A stretch of DNA of 64,000 nucleotides from Camellia lanceoleosa (lineage: Eukaryota > Streptophyta > Magnoliopsida > Ericales > Theaceae): contig JANUSC010000052.1 in NCBI GenBank assembly GCA_025200525.1, positions 496,001-560,000 on the forward strand, given 5' to 3'. A program made the position numbers and the translations under genes. Of the stretch, positions 22,168-33,459 are shown one piece after another (the first letter of the stretch is position 1; every line of letters begins with the position of its first letter). A model generated the notes under the pieces. That model was given only the letters and a program-made list of their open reading frames with translations, made no database searches and was not told where the DNA came from.

Positions 22168-23530
22168 GTAATATTTTGGCTTTGGTTTTTTTTTTTTTTT
22201 TTTTTTTTTTTTCACATCATTAGTGCTCTTTTTGAACTTCCAAATTAGAGAGATGTATTATTTCTGTTAAATAAAAATTTATTGATTGTAAAGGTTAGGT
22301 GTGGTGGGTAATTTGCAAGGCCAACAAAGAATTGTTCAACCTGTTTGATTTTGTTTTTTTGGGGGTGCTATTTGGATTATTATAATCAGGTATATTTCGA
22401 ATTTGCAAGGCCAACAAAGAATTTAGTATATTTAGTATATTATTTGCAAATATTCTTGAAATTAAAATATGTCTAATGGACAATTTGAATATGGGTATTC
22501 CAAAAAAGAAAGTAGAAAATTAATCCACACTTGAAAAGAATTAAAGGAAAATTTTGTTACAAACACAAAAAAGATAAAATAAAAAATTTAAATCAATATG
22601 ATCTAAAAATTATAAATATTTAAATCAATTAACCTTACTTAGTTACAAAAATAAATAAATAAATAAATAAATAAAAGGGTTGCGCCACCCCGGATAGATA
22701 GTATAGATAGATAGGTCATATGCCTATCAAATAATGTCTTTTGGCATTTTTTTTAAAATTTATTTTAATTTTTAAAATTATATAATTATTAAGCCACCAC
22801 AATTGTTTAAAAAATTTCGAAATATACCCATTGAATAATGTTTTGTCATTTTTTAAATTTTAAAATTATATAATAATTAAGCCTTTGGAAAAATTTCGTG
22901 GGAGTTTTGAAAAATATTTACAAACAAGCAATAAATTTTATAAATATTAATAATTATAATTATAATTTTTCATTAATATATAATAATTTTATACAATGTC
23001 AACTAAATAGTAATTTTCCCTAAAAAATTTCAAAAAATATTAAGGGTCTTGCAATATATTCAATGGGGCGCCATGCTAAGGGAGTAAAGGTTGCTACTGA
23101 CTTTTAAGGATTTTTTCTGAACCCATTTTCATAATCCAAATCGTTATATTATAAAATTTGTTGAGTATATCATCCATGTAAAATATCAAATTAATCGGAA
23201 ATCAATAACCCTATGATCAGGTCTTAATTATTTTTTAAAAATTATTAAAATCATATTAACCATTTATTTTTTAAAAACAAATATACTCTTACTATAGGAC
23301 TACACGTGTCTAATGTATTTGGTTTTTTATATGAACAATTTATTTGACAAACTTTACAATATGAATAATTCGTATAGACTGAGGACAAGCCGATCTCGTA
23401 GCAGCCCGATTTCCATGCAGGGTTGTCCAACAGACGTGTTTCAAAATTTTAAAAAAGAAATCCAAATTTGTGTTGTTGTGGAGGGAGGGAGTCGTAGGGG
23501 GGTAAGTTGAAACCTTTGCCCCAAATCCTA
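22168..23530. other. AT-rich DNA with simple repeats
   Basis: Contains a long poly(T) tract (about 22188-22212), an ATAA repeat (about 22652-22676), a 24-bp direct repeat with GCAAGGCCAACAAAGAATT near 22313 and 22400, and a GATA-like run near 22695. At 23160-23180 is a partial copy of the foldback arm described at 23531. No gene seen. Confidence 0.6.
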
Positions 23531-23820
23531 GAATCAAGATTCTTTCATTTATCTCTCTCCTTGTTACGCCAGTAGGCTTACTTTTGGATTCAATTTTAAT
23601 GATTCGAGTTGTTCATATTTTAAGATTTGTTGAGTATATCATACTTGTAAAAAAATAATATTTTTTGATATCCAATCAACTCAATTTTTAACAAATATGA
23701 TATACTCAACAAATCTTAAAATGTGAACAGTTCGAATCATCGAAATTAGATCTAAAAATGAGCCCAATGACCTAGTAAAGAGGGAGTTAAGGAGAGAGAT
23801 GAAAGAGAAGATCTTGATTC
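23531..23820. repeat. Long imperfect foldback (inverted repeat), about 290 bp
   Basis: The left arm (23531-23642) and right arm (23697-23820) are complementary over most of their length. The inner 21 bases of the left arm (23622-23642) match 23697-23717 perfectly on the opposite strand. A 54-base AT-rich loop separates them. An RNA across it would form a long hairpin. It may be a MITE or a foldback transposon; a separate half-copy exists near 23160. Confidence 0.8.
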
Positions 23821-23879
23821 CAAAATCGTAAGTAATCCAACAGCCGCCCTCTAGAACTGGCCACTTCTATCCAAACTGC

Positions 23880-23971
23880 CTAACTTTTTCTCTCTCTCTC
23901 TCTCTCTGTCTCTCTCACTTGTACACTTGTTTATGTTGGTTTTCGTTGGATTTCAAAATCACTATAAAAAC

Positions 23972-24021
<50 letters not shown>

Positions 24022-24056
24022 ACTCCTTGCGAAATCCAGCTCGTCTTTTTGTCACC
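23880..24056 (+). promoter_or_regulatory. CT-rich microsatellite leader
   Basis: TC repeats at about 23888-23912 and 23980-24016 sit just upstream of the open frame at 24065. Pyrimidine-rich tracts are common near plant transcription starts, so this could be the core promoter or 5' leader of the candidate exon. It could equally be an unconnected microsatellite. Confidence 0.35.
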
Positions 24057-24064
24057 TGCTTTAA

Positions 24065-24208
24065 ATGGCATTGGCAAGTTGTTTCCTACTTCAGGCCTCA
24101 CCAAGCATTGCTTTGAGACATCGATTTGTGGGACTTCATTGTTCATCGGATTCGGCTTGCTTCCGATCGCTCTCTTTTCTTCTTCCCTCCGCAATTTCTC
24201 TCCCAAGT
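24065..24208 (+). CDS. Candidate orphan first exon with organelle-targeting-like N terminus
   Basis: From ATG 24065 the frame encodes a Ser/Ala/Leu-rich segment with spaced Arg and almost no acidic residues (MALASCFLLQAS, IALRHRFVGL, FRSLSFLLPSA). This looks like a chloroplast or mitochondrial transit peptide. A GTAACC motif after 24208 could be a 5' splice site; without splicing the frame continues to 24319 through a CT repeat. No plausible second exon was found downstream before the next repeats, so the gene is either truncated, interrupted by a very long intron, or not real. The downstream product cannot be named. Confidence 0.33.
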
Positions 24209-24319
24209 AACCACCTAATGCCTCTCTCTCTCTCTCTGTTTCTTTCTTTCTTTCTTTTTTTGGCTTCAATTTGTTCTTCACACTCACACCCTGTGACAAG
24301 AAAAGATGAAAAAAAATAA

Positions 24320-25949
24320 AATAAAAAATACAAGCTTGAAATTGAAACCTATGACTTAAATATATAAGTGTTTAAAAAGGAGTTTATTTGATTGATACAT
24401 GGGATTTTTTGGGATCTAGTCAACTGGTTTAAATCAATTCGTATTTTAGGCAAATCTCAAATAGTGTAGTTGTAATTTAACTTTTTATTCTTTTTATTTT
24501 AGTTGATAAGAATTGACTCATTTCAATGTGCCTGTGACACCCAAATTGCCTGTCTTTGTAATCTAGGGACTGACACATGATTTTAGCTTTGAGGGGCGAA
24601 CATATATATATAATATAAAAAAAAGAAAAAAAAAGAAGTTATAATGAAGTGCGAAATGTAATATCAATTTTTATTAATACAAAATGTATAAAATATCACA
24701 AAGCTATGTTATTAAATATATTTATTCATTGTATATAATTACCAAAATATGATCAATAGGATATGTGATCAGATAACTTGCTACAAAATCATTCTATATC
24801 ATGTTTTTACCAATAATTGGCACAATTTAGAAATTGTTGACAACTTTTTTAATTTGGGATGCTTAAGGATTTCAATTCCCTAGTTTTGCAATTGAAATTT
24901 ATTTATAAGTTCTCAAATATTTTCAATTTTGAAAGACTTATAACTATTGTTAGGATCAGAAACAAAACTAAGAAACTAACTCCATCACATTCTCCCTAGT
25001 TCAATTCCTAAAAGACTAACTCGTTTGAGAACTGTTTGTTTTAGCCTAAAAGCCAAAAAATTACTAAAAAAACTAAAATGTTTATAACTTATACAAAAAG
25101 GTTAAATATTCTATTTTTTCTCTACTTTTTGCACAAAAAACTAAAAAGTCATTGCAAATATAAAAGTTTTTTTTTACCTCATATTTTAGCCAAAAACCTA
25201 AAAAGTTACTAAAATAACATGTTCCCAAACAAGAACTAAATATGGAAAAAAGAGAATCAAAACAGAGAAACAAGAAGAAGGTGAAGAAAGGAAGCAAAGA
25301 AAATTTGAAATAAATATGGAAAAGATGAAAAAGAAACCAAAAATGAAGATTGAGTTGAAGATAGAACCAAAAAATAAAAAATCATGATCAAAACAAAAGA
25401 AAGTAAGATGAAACAAGGGAGAACTAAAACAGATAAGAAGAACAACATAGAGATAGAGAGAAAGAAGCACACAAAGAGTTGGAATGTGAAGATGACAACT
25501 TGAAAACAAAGGCTGAGTTGAAGATCCAAGTTGATGGAAGTCGCTTCACTAGCCTTTTGTTTTTTAAATATTCCCTCTAAATGATTTTTTCAAATGGGTA
25601 ACTATGGATATTCGGCTACAGATATGAAAAATCTTAGGGAGGCGAGTAATAAATTTTTCAATAAAATCTTGGGGTGGCAAACCTATACAATCTAGGCATA
25701 TTCTTAACTAATATATTCAATGAATGCATATAAGTTTTGTAAAGGAAAAAAAAAAAATTTAATTAAAAAATTTACATGAACATATGATTAATGGTTACTA
25801 GGCCAAGCTAAGAAAAATTTTAATGCTTAATTAATATTACGAGCAAGATTGAGTTTATAATTATCAATTTTAGAATTTGATTTGAGAAGTATTTTTGTAC
25901 AAATTTAAAAATAATATATTAGAAAATATTATAAATTATTCATTAAAAG
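24320..25949. other. AT-rich intergenic DNA
   Basis: No gene supported. The three overlapping minus-strand frames at 25082-25529 are Phe/Leu/Ser-rich because the plus strand is an A/G-rich tract (AAGAAGA-like), so they are composition artefacts. Confidence 0.65.
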
Positions 25950-26075
25950 AGGGCCTAGCGAGGGAAAAATTTATGCAGCCTTACCCACATTTTTAGAGAG
26001 GCTGTTTTCGTAATTCGAACCTATGCCACCAAGAACATTAATGGCAAGCCTTATTGCTGGACCAAACCATCCAAT
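25950..26075 (-). mobile_element. Au-type SINE, degenerate
   Basis: On the minus strand a degenerate A box (TGGTCCAGCAATAAGG) is followed by a good B box (GGTTCGAATTAC). Then comes AAACAGCCTCTCTAAAAATGTGGGTAAGGCTGCAT, whose central part matches the family body also seen at 18047-18212. The copy is diverged and its 3' end is indistinct. Confidence 0.7.
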
Positions 26076-26337
26076 GGTGATGATTAATAAAAGTTCAAAT
26101 AGAGATGATCACAACCAAATAACATTTTAAACCCACATATCCTATTTAAATCTTAGAAAAAGTCTAACTCTACATGGGTTTTAATAGGGGTGCAGTTTGC
26201 TATTGGATTTAACTTTTGAGTTTCAGTTAGAATGTGAAATGTGTGAGATTAGGTTTAGGGTTAGAAAGAGAGAAGAGAATATGAAAAATAGGTTTTGGGT
26301 GTGTATCAAAACCTCCACCTTACTTCATATTTATATA

Positions 26338-26578
26338 TATTTTTTTTTGTTGGCATCAAGGTGTTCGAATCAAAACCCGACTAATCCTCAAGGGTGCACA
26401 GGCCCTCGGTCGGTAAGGAGTTTTCTGCAAGTGTACCATGATTAATTCAAGGGTTTTCTCCCCAGTCCGATGGCCCCAAGTAATTATTAGCACCTAAGAG
26501 GTTTTGATCCTTGAACCTTGGAGGGAGCACAATCCCAAAACTCAAGGCATTGGCACCCAGCCAACCCCTTGGGGTTAA
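26338..26578 (-). mobile_element. tRNA-derived SINE with poly(A) tail
   Basis: Read on the minus strand the element starts near 26578 with GGGGTTGGCTGGGTGCC (A-box region), has GCTCCCTCCAAGGTTCAAGG then ATCAAAACC (B-box region), and about 130 bases later ends in GGATTAGTCGGG followed by a run of A (complement of the T run at 26341-26348). This is the usual head-body-tail layout of a plant SINE. No protein is encoded; the small ORF 26197-26445 overlaps it by chance. Confidence 0.72.
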
Positions 26579-27639
26579 CTTACTAAATATTTTTATTAAA
26601 ACCATAATGTAGCAATATGACATGAGTGCCCTTAATATAAAATAATAAAAGACACGTGACTATTCTAACACTCCTCTCAAGTTAGCACATACAAATCAAA
26701 CATGTACACCTTGATAGATAAACGCTTAAAAGACAAACAAGCTTAATAGCTTAGTGAAAATATTACCTAATTGATCATCAAACCGAATATAATGAGTTGC
26801 AACTTTGGAAATTGTTTTCATAGTAGTAAATCCCAAATAAATTGACAGTCCACCTCAATATGTTTCGTGCACTCATGAAGCATAGGATTATTGGCAATAA
26901 AAATAGCAACTTGATTGTCACAGCATATGTGCATAGGGGGAGGAACAAACACAGCAAACCTTTTGCTTCCGCTTTAAAAACTTTTTCTTTTCTTTTTTTT
27001 GTTATTTGTTTTAGAACAATTATTGTCATTATGCACCATCAAAGTACAAGCTGGTGGCAGAATATGGGGGACATTATGTTCTTTTCCTTTGGGACATAAA
27101 CTCACTCACTGAATTCTGCAGTGGGGTGTTTTGGGAAGATAGTTAAAAGCTGTCACCAGCGAGGACACCCAATCATGTGCTAGCTCAAGCCAAGAGGTTG
27201 GTGAGAGACCAACAAAATTACAAACAACACAAAACAAGCCTCCAATAGGCACCAAACCAAACAACAATACACCACTAGCAAGAGACCAGCAGAAGCATCT
27301 TCAACCTCTGAACTAGCCTACTGTTAGCACCTTCTACATGAAGACTGCATGGTTGGCATTGGCAACACCTTGCGCCAATGTCCAACCAAGGCCACGGCAT
27401 GGTGGTGACATGCCAAGACAGCAAGGTGAAAAGTTGACAAAGTGTTGAGGCAGCAACACACAACCCTTGGCCAAAGTATGGACAGCATTTGCACAGATGC
27501 AAGGCATTAACATGACCTGAATATGGGCTACAGCATACTTGGGGGTTGAAGGCAATTAGTATGCAAGACTTGGTCTAGTGGCCAAGACAACCAAATTCGT
27601 GGTTGGCTTGATGAGGCAAACAACATAGCGGTTATCAGC

Positions 27640-28075
27640 AGTTATGCATGTCTATTGGCAGCAGTTACCTATGTTGGGCAAAGACAAGGCAAGCTTGGAA
27701 ATCAAGAACCAAGGCTGAAAGACAAGAGCAGTTATTAGCAGTTAGTCTCAAATTTGTTCCTAAGTACCTAGGCAGTTGGAGGTGTCAAATGCCATGCCAC
27801 TTGGCATGCTTTCCTTGTATTGCTGGTTATATTCTTATAACTGATTGTAAGCCTATATAAGGCATGACCATGGAACTCGAAATTCAACTAAGTATTGTAA
27901 GAGTTTCAATAAGCACTCCTTTGTATTGTTGGTGCAATAATAAAGGTTAGGAATTTCCTTTAATTTCATATTGCCTTCTCTTTTACTTGTTCTGACACTT
28001 TGTGTGGATGTGTATTGATAATTGGCTGAGACCAAGTGCTGTAACTTAGTGCCATTACAGGCTGGAAATTTAAAA
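27640..28075 (+). promoter_or_regulatory. LTR-like promoter and polyadenylation segment
   Basis: A TATA box (CCTATATAAGGC, about 27851-27862) is followed about 75 bases later by AATAATAAAGG, a polyadenylation-like signal, and then T/C-rich DNA. This arrangement is typical of the U3-R-U5 part of a small LTR. Clear TG...CA ends and a target duplication were not found. It may be a truncated LTR or an old promoter. Confidence 0.35.
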
Positions 28076-28577
28076 TGAAAATTGACCCCATAACACCTAC
28101 CAAGATGACTCACCTGCTAATTTTCAATCCAACCTGATCCCACCCTCACAATACCTTATTTGATTCAAATTAGACACAATGTCCTGCACAGAGTAATTCA
28201 CCCCTTTTAAATTGTGTTTTTCCCATAGAGCAACCCCACTTTCACTAGTTCATTTAACTCCTCAAAATCAGGCTAACTTTCATTAAAAAGGCAATCGTTT
28301 CTTATCTTCCTATTAGTAAAAAATTATGCTTATTTCCAATCGACAAGAATTAAACAATAATTCACACAAACAATTGGACAAACAGATCAAGTGACTGTGT
28401 ATTTGATTGAAATTGCCTTGAAAGTACAAGGAGTTCTTTGAAATAAATTACAATTGACAAGAGAGATTAAGTAAACAAAAGATAATTTCCAAATGAAAAC
28501 TATCAAAGTTCACCGGATTACAACTTACAAATTACAAAGAAACTACTCCAAAATTACAAAACTAATTCTAAGTCTAA

Positions 28578-29296
28578 AAGCTAAGAGTTATTGAGTTGAT
28601 GATGTCCCTTCTCACTGCAAACTTTCAGCTTTTCTATTTTCCCTTGAAACTCTAGTCCATGATCCAACCTTCCTTGAAATTTGTTGGCCAATCCTTTCCC
28701 AACTGCTGCAACTGCTTCTTCATCTTTCTCTAGCACTTCACACAGACCTGCCGCATGTCCCCCATGATCTCTAGCACTACCTTCGATAGAGGAAAACATT
28801 TTTACTAAGGCCCATAACTGCTTGCAACCTCCTTTGCCTCTTTAAACTTTTTATCTTTGACCAACTCCACTTTTAAACCTCCAACCACATCATCACATAA
28901 TTTCCCTTCAATTAACAAGCATGATCGACATAAGAAGGCTTTCCAATTCACGAATATGGTCTCCTATAAATCAGTCCACCAAGCCAATTAACCAATTGAT
29001 GACTAGCTCATGACCTTCTTAGCCAATTGATGCACATGATCAATTCCTTCACATCATGTAGCCCCTTGACTGCTGAAAGACTTCATTTTGACTTCACTGT
29101 CACGTGTCATTATCCGATTAATCCACTTGTCGGTAGGAATTTTACAAAAATGGGTGCAAACACTTCCAAACATACCACATAACAGCAAGGGGAACAATCC
29201 TCCAATGCTCATAACTGACTTCTTGAATTTGGCACCTGACCACCATAAAACAAGGTTCTCAATGATCCAGGTATAGCCCACTTCAAACCCCACCAA
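28578..29296 (-). pseudogene. Unrecognised coding-like relic
   Basis: Two minus-strand stretches look coding in composition. 28799-28581 is rich in Glu/Lys/Gly/Ala with amphipathic character, and its frame is open upstream of the ATG for a further stretch (KQLWALVK). 29296-29054 contains Trp/Cys-rich residues. Codon usage is less AT-biased than the neighbours. I do not recognise the family. No splice signals tie the two together. It may be a decayed host gene or a retroelement fragment. Confidence 0.3.
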
Positions 29297-29326
29297 TCAA
29301 CTACACCAGACCCTAGTTTCCAAACC

Positions 29327-29751
29327 TGTTAGAAATGGGCGCCCATGTGGCATGACCATTTCAATGCTTTGAATTTATAACTGTAACTCCTGCATTAATG
29401 GGGTTTGTAACTCCTGCCTTTATTGCAGAGGTTAATGGTGCATTAATGACCAGCCATAAAGGCTGGAGGCTTTTCCTCTCTCCCCTATACATGTATAAAT
29501 TGAGACCCTCCTGTCAAGTCTAAAACACAGAAATTTCCCATATTCTGACTCTCTCCCAAAAACAACGATCAAAGTCGTTTGCACTGTGATTTGTGTGGGT
29601 GATATTCACTATTGTAATATCACCCTACTGCTAGGTTGACTGATCAGATTCAGGAAGCACGTGATTTACCCACGTGATCCTTTCTATTCAGACTCTCCAA
29701 GAAAGGTATGACCATAATTTTTATTCCGCTGCGCTATACTGCTGATTTACA
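29327..29751 (+). mobile_element. Solo LTR (425 bp) with target duplication AAACC
   Basis: The segment runs from TGTTAGAAATGGG to CTGATTTACA and is flanked by AAACC on both sides (29322-29326 and 29752-29756). A TATA box (TATAAAT, 29494-29500) on the plus strand sets its orientation. The short LTR suggests a copia family. No internal domain remains, so it formed by LTR-LTR recombination. Confidence 0.82.
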
Positions 29752-30119
29752 AAACCAAAGGGCAAAATAACAAGATACGATTTACTGATTCCTCCTCTGA
29801 TTTACAGAATAACCGCAAAGTGTTAGCAGAGCTTGTTAATAATCCAATGCTCTGCAAAAAGATAGGTTTTGTTACTTACTCATGTTGATAAGTACCTGAA
29901 AATATTTGTACATGTACTAATTACATTAATGGTTACACTTTAATTTGTCTAATTGAACTCCAAATCACTAATGGAATAACAATGATTCCTAATGTACACG
30001 TAATTAGATAATGGGAGGCCATTTGTGTAATCAGTGCAGTGGTTCTTATTAAATACCATTTGTTTCGTTACTCATTTATATAGACCACTAAAGTACATAT
30101 TTAAAATTTTAGAGACTAA

Positions 30120-30665
30120 GACCATGTCCAACGGTTCATCAAATCCAGTATCAAATTCAAAATTTGATGAAAAAGCTACTGTTCACTGCTCTAACGGTTG
30201 CACCAAATCGATATCAAAATGAGATTTCACCAAACATTTCATCAAACTGAGAACAGGTGAAGCATTTCACCAAATCATCATATCGATCAAGGTTATAACA
30301 ACCGGTCGACCAGCCAGTTGACCGGCCGATTGACCAACCGGTTGACCAGTAAAAGATTCAAACAGTTCAGGAAAAAAGTTCAAACCGTTTAAAAAAAAAA
30401 AAAAAATTTTGCCTAACCGGTCAACCGGCCGGTCGACCACCCGGTCGTCCCGAAAAAAATTCAGAAAGTTCAAAAAAAAAGTTCAGACAATTCAAAAATA
30501 AATAAATAAATAAATAAATTTTTGCCTAACCGGTCGACCACCCGGTTGTCCCGGGACAGATTTGGTGAAATGTGAACCGTTGGAGCATGTGATACCAGAT
30601 TTAGTGAAATGAGTCATTTTTGACTCAAATTTGATGAAAAATCTGATTCACCGTTGGAGATGTTC
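30120..30665. mobile_element. MITE with TAA target duplication and palindromic core
   Basis: The left end GACCATGTCCAACGGTTCA and the right end, read inverted, GAACATCTCCAACGGTGAA form terminal inverted repeats. TAA lies on both sides (30117-30119 and 30666-30668), suggesting a PIF/Harbinger-type MITE. The interior has repeated ACCGGTCGACC, GGCCGGTCGACC and CCGGTTGACC motifs plus A-rich runs. The minus-strand frame at 30267-30473 follows these repeats and is not a gene. Confidence 0.72.
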
Positions 30666-30699
30666 TAAATTGACACAATTTCCACTGCTGGAAATCGAG

Positions 30700-30996
30700 C
30701 TTTTAGTGGCGTTTTAAAAACGCCGCTATATCTATCAAAAACGCCGCTAATTCATTTTGTGGCGTTTAGTACCAAACGTCGAAGCTGCGGCCGTCGTTGT
30801 AGGTTTGCGACGTTTTAAAAACGTCGTGAGATGAGTATAGGAGGCGTTTTCAAAAACGCCGCCAAATATCCCATTATACACACGCTGACGTCACCAACGA
30901 TATTTAGCGACGTTTTAAAACGCCGTCGTATCTGTTTAAAAAATATGACCGTTACTATTGAGGGTTTAGGAGGCGTTTCTAGAAACGCCGTTATAT
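30700..30996. repeat. Left subterminal palindromic repeats of the CACTA element
   Basis: At least six short palindromes of the GRCGTTT(N)AAACGYC type lie here, for example near 30708, 30810, 30842, 30908 and 30970, some complete and some half-sites. In plant CACTA elements subterminal repeats bind the element's TNPA-like protein and help bring the ends together. A poly(T) tract (31001-31030) follows. Confidence 0.75.
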
Positions 30997-31520
30997 CTTT
31001 CTTTTTTTTTTTTTCTTTTTTTTTTTTTTTTGAGATTATGCTAATTTTATTTGATTAAATTAAAAAGAATACCTGTAAGAAAATATTGAATTTGGTTTCT
31101 CATTCAATTAATAAAAAAATACCTGTATAAAACTAACATTTGAATGTCCCAAGTAAATCAAATCATCACTGCATTTTGCTCATCACCTGTTTGCTTCATA
31201 TGTGCATTTTTTGTCAGCACCTGATTGGAACTAGCAATTTTGCAATTTCAGTAAATATTGTATAATCATACCATGGATAACCTGCAAGTGATTACAATTA
31301 GAAAGACCGCCTATTTAAATCATATTCACTTCGCAGGGGCACCAAAACACCTGATCAGTTCAAAGAAATCACATAATGTAATATGGCATTTGCTACTATT
31401 TCACATTAATAGACAATGACATTCAAGTAGACAAAATAGAAACTAAATTCAAACTCTAGAATATCTTAAATGAGAAAAAACCAAATGTTAAGAAGGCAGC
31501 TACATAATAAGTCCAGAGAT

Positions 31521-31610
31521 TTAAGCCCCATCTAGCTGGATGAAAGGATTCGCAATCTCATCAGTTCCATCAGTAGGTGATACAAGCATCACGGCAGTTC
31601 CCCTACACAC
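31521..31610 (-). pseudogene. LSM7: Captured last exon of LSM7
   Basis: The exon starts after an acceptor CAG (complement of 31611-31613) and reads VCRGTAVMLVSPTDG then TDEIANPF and ends DGA before TAA (complement of 31521-31523). This closely fits the C-terminal end of the Sm-like protein LSM7, a subunit of the LSM1-7 and LSM2-8 rings that act in mRNA decay and U6 snRNA stability. The other exons are not in the window. The fragment keeps its splice acceptor and what may be 3' UTR toward 31200. It lies inside the CACTA element, so it is best read as a transposon-captured fragment. Confidence 0.8.
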
Positions 31611-33018
31611 CTGCAATAGAACCAACAACAAATATTTAACCAAGAATTCTTCAAAGTATTGCAACTTCTCTTCTCATCTTTTGGGATAGGAAAAGTATAT
31701 ACAACTTTTGGATGGCACTTCTAAGCATACTTCCCAAGATATTTTATCCAATTTTATATAAAAGAAGCGGTACTCCTTAAATAAAATCCACCTCACATGA
31801 TGCACCACCAATTTCCATCAAACCTTTCGAATCAAAACATCGGAAAAATTATATAACAGCCAAAACTTCACTAATACAATTTTCAATTTTTTGAAAATTG
31901 AAAATTATGAGACGGTATTTTTATTCTTTAGTATTTCTGGCTAAAAAAAAAAAAAGAACGAAAGCCGTAACCATATAACTACAAGATTGTTATTTTGACT
32001 AGAATCATGCACAGCTATAAGATAATCATTGTCAATCTGTGGAATACAGAACAATATAAATCAAACTCCGTAGTGCAAAAGACTTTAGTTTTGGCTGCCA
32101 AAAAGAATCTGTAGGCCTTCATGGACACAATTATCAGATATTTGCTGAAGTTCAGATAAACTGAGAGGTTACACCAAAGTCAAATAGAAGAGAGATGAGT
32201 TGTTTAATTATTTGACTTCAAGGTCCAACAAAGATTAGAGGCATGAAAATAATGATAACTGCATTGCAGATAACATAAAACGCAATAGCAAAAACCAGTT
32301 TAATGAAATATCTCAAAAGGTCTCTTCCTCCATGCGGTTAGAGAAATCACCCCATCCAGTACAAATAGAAATCAAGGCACTATCTACAGCTATTTCAAGT
32401 TCATAAGGGCAATCTAATGTAGTGGGTGCTGCAGCAGAAGTAATATAGCCACTGAAATATTCAGTCACAGAAAGGTAATTGGTTTTGGGATCAATAACTA
32501 GTTGTGTCTTCATGTAATTTGAGGTGGGTGGAATCAGGATAGGGCAAGATTGGGTACCTTGATTCTACAGGAGGTTCTAAAATTGTTGCAACTCTAAGCA
32601 TCATCACCTTACACTCAAAGAATTTGGAGCTATTTCACTTATGTCCATAATATGTCCACACACTTGCAAGACTTTTTTTTTTTGATAAATACACTCTTGT
32701 AAGACTGTTAAATCCTTGTAAAAGATTTGATTATTACTCAAACCAACTGCTTTCACTTGGAGTTGGCAAGAATATAGTCCGTATGCACCAGTTTGTCATT
32801 TAGCACGTCACAACACTGAGATGGGTGCAATAGATATTTCCAAAGACAATATACACTGTTCATTAAAAACAAGAAATGCTTAGAGCATATATCATCTCTT
32901 GTTGTTTATCTGTTGGGGCAAGTAATTATGGCAAAGTCAACTGAAATTTATTTAAGAAGTGATAAAAAATTAACAAACTTTGAGACAGTGTAAACAAACT
33001 TTGAGAGAATAATTATAC

Positions 33019-33108
33019 CTCCAGTCGAACTACTGAGAAAGGCTTTCGGCCTGTTCTATGATGTAATGTCTTCTTCTTCCGGATTTTTCTATTCTTCTTG
33101 CTTGATTT
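33019..33108 (-). pseudogene. Remnant of a plant En/Spm-type transposase exon
   Basis: A 90-bp open exon is bounded by an acceptor CAG (complement of 33109-33111) and a donor GGTATAA. It encodes a Lys/Arg-rich SKKNRKIRKKK segment, then HHRTGRKPFSVV. That matches the basic KN(R)-(T/S)GRKSFA-type signature of plant transposase (Ptta/En/Spm family) proteins encoded by CACTA elements. It is the only transposase-like remnant I could find in the element. Confidence 0.45.
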
Positions 33109-33198
33109 CTGTCAAATATGAAATTTATTTAAGATGTTATGAAAAATTATCATATATAAATATTTTTTCACATAAATAAATTTTTATTGAGAAAGAGA

Positions 33199-33455
33199 AG
33201 AGAACTCCGAAGGCTAATCAATATTATCGAAACTCGGAGTTTTTGCAACTGGAGTTTTTGAAAGCTGAAATTGCTCTTGAAGTAAGAGCAGAAGCTGCGA
33301 CTGGTGTCCCAGGAATGGTAAGGTTTTGAATTGTAACTTTCAATCTTTCTAAATGAAAGTGCAGTAGGCTAATGAATTGTTCATCTTAATGTCATTGCAG
33401 AACCCAGCTCCAGCCAGTGTGCAGGCACCAAAAGAATCTAAAATTCTAAGACTAT
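33199..33455 (+). pseudogene. Possible captured exon pair with an intron
   Basis: An open, Glu/Ala/Leu-rich frame (EFLQLEFLKAEIALEVRAEAA, then TGVPGM) ends at a donor G/GTAAGG near 33319. An acceptor TCATTGCAG before 33402 leads into NPAPASVQAPKESK and then a stop. The helix-forming composition and canonical splice signals suggest a captured exon pair, but I do not recognise the protein. It sits inside the CACTA element. Confidence 0.35.
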
Positions 33456-33459
33456 GCTT

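Noticed and set aside
23919..24333. Ser/Leu- and Glu/Arg-repeat ORFs over CT tracts
   Set aside because: Encoded by microsatellites. Only the segment from 24065 to 24208 is kept, as a low-confidence exon.
25082..25529. Three Phe-rich minus-strand ORFs
   Set aside because: Artefact of an A/G-rich plus strand.
27275..27555. Cys/Leu-rich minus-strand ORFs
   Set aside because: No domain, two frames open at once in a CAA/CCA-rich stretch.
32313..32513. Minus-strand 66-codon ORF inside the CACTA element
   Set aside because: Composition is plausible but no family recognised and no clear splice sites; not enough to call a gene.
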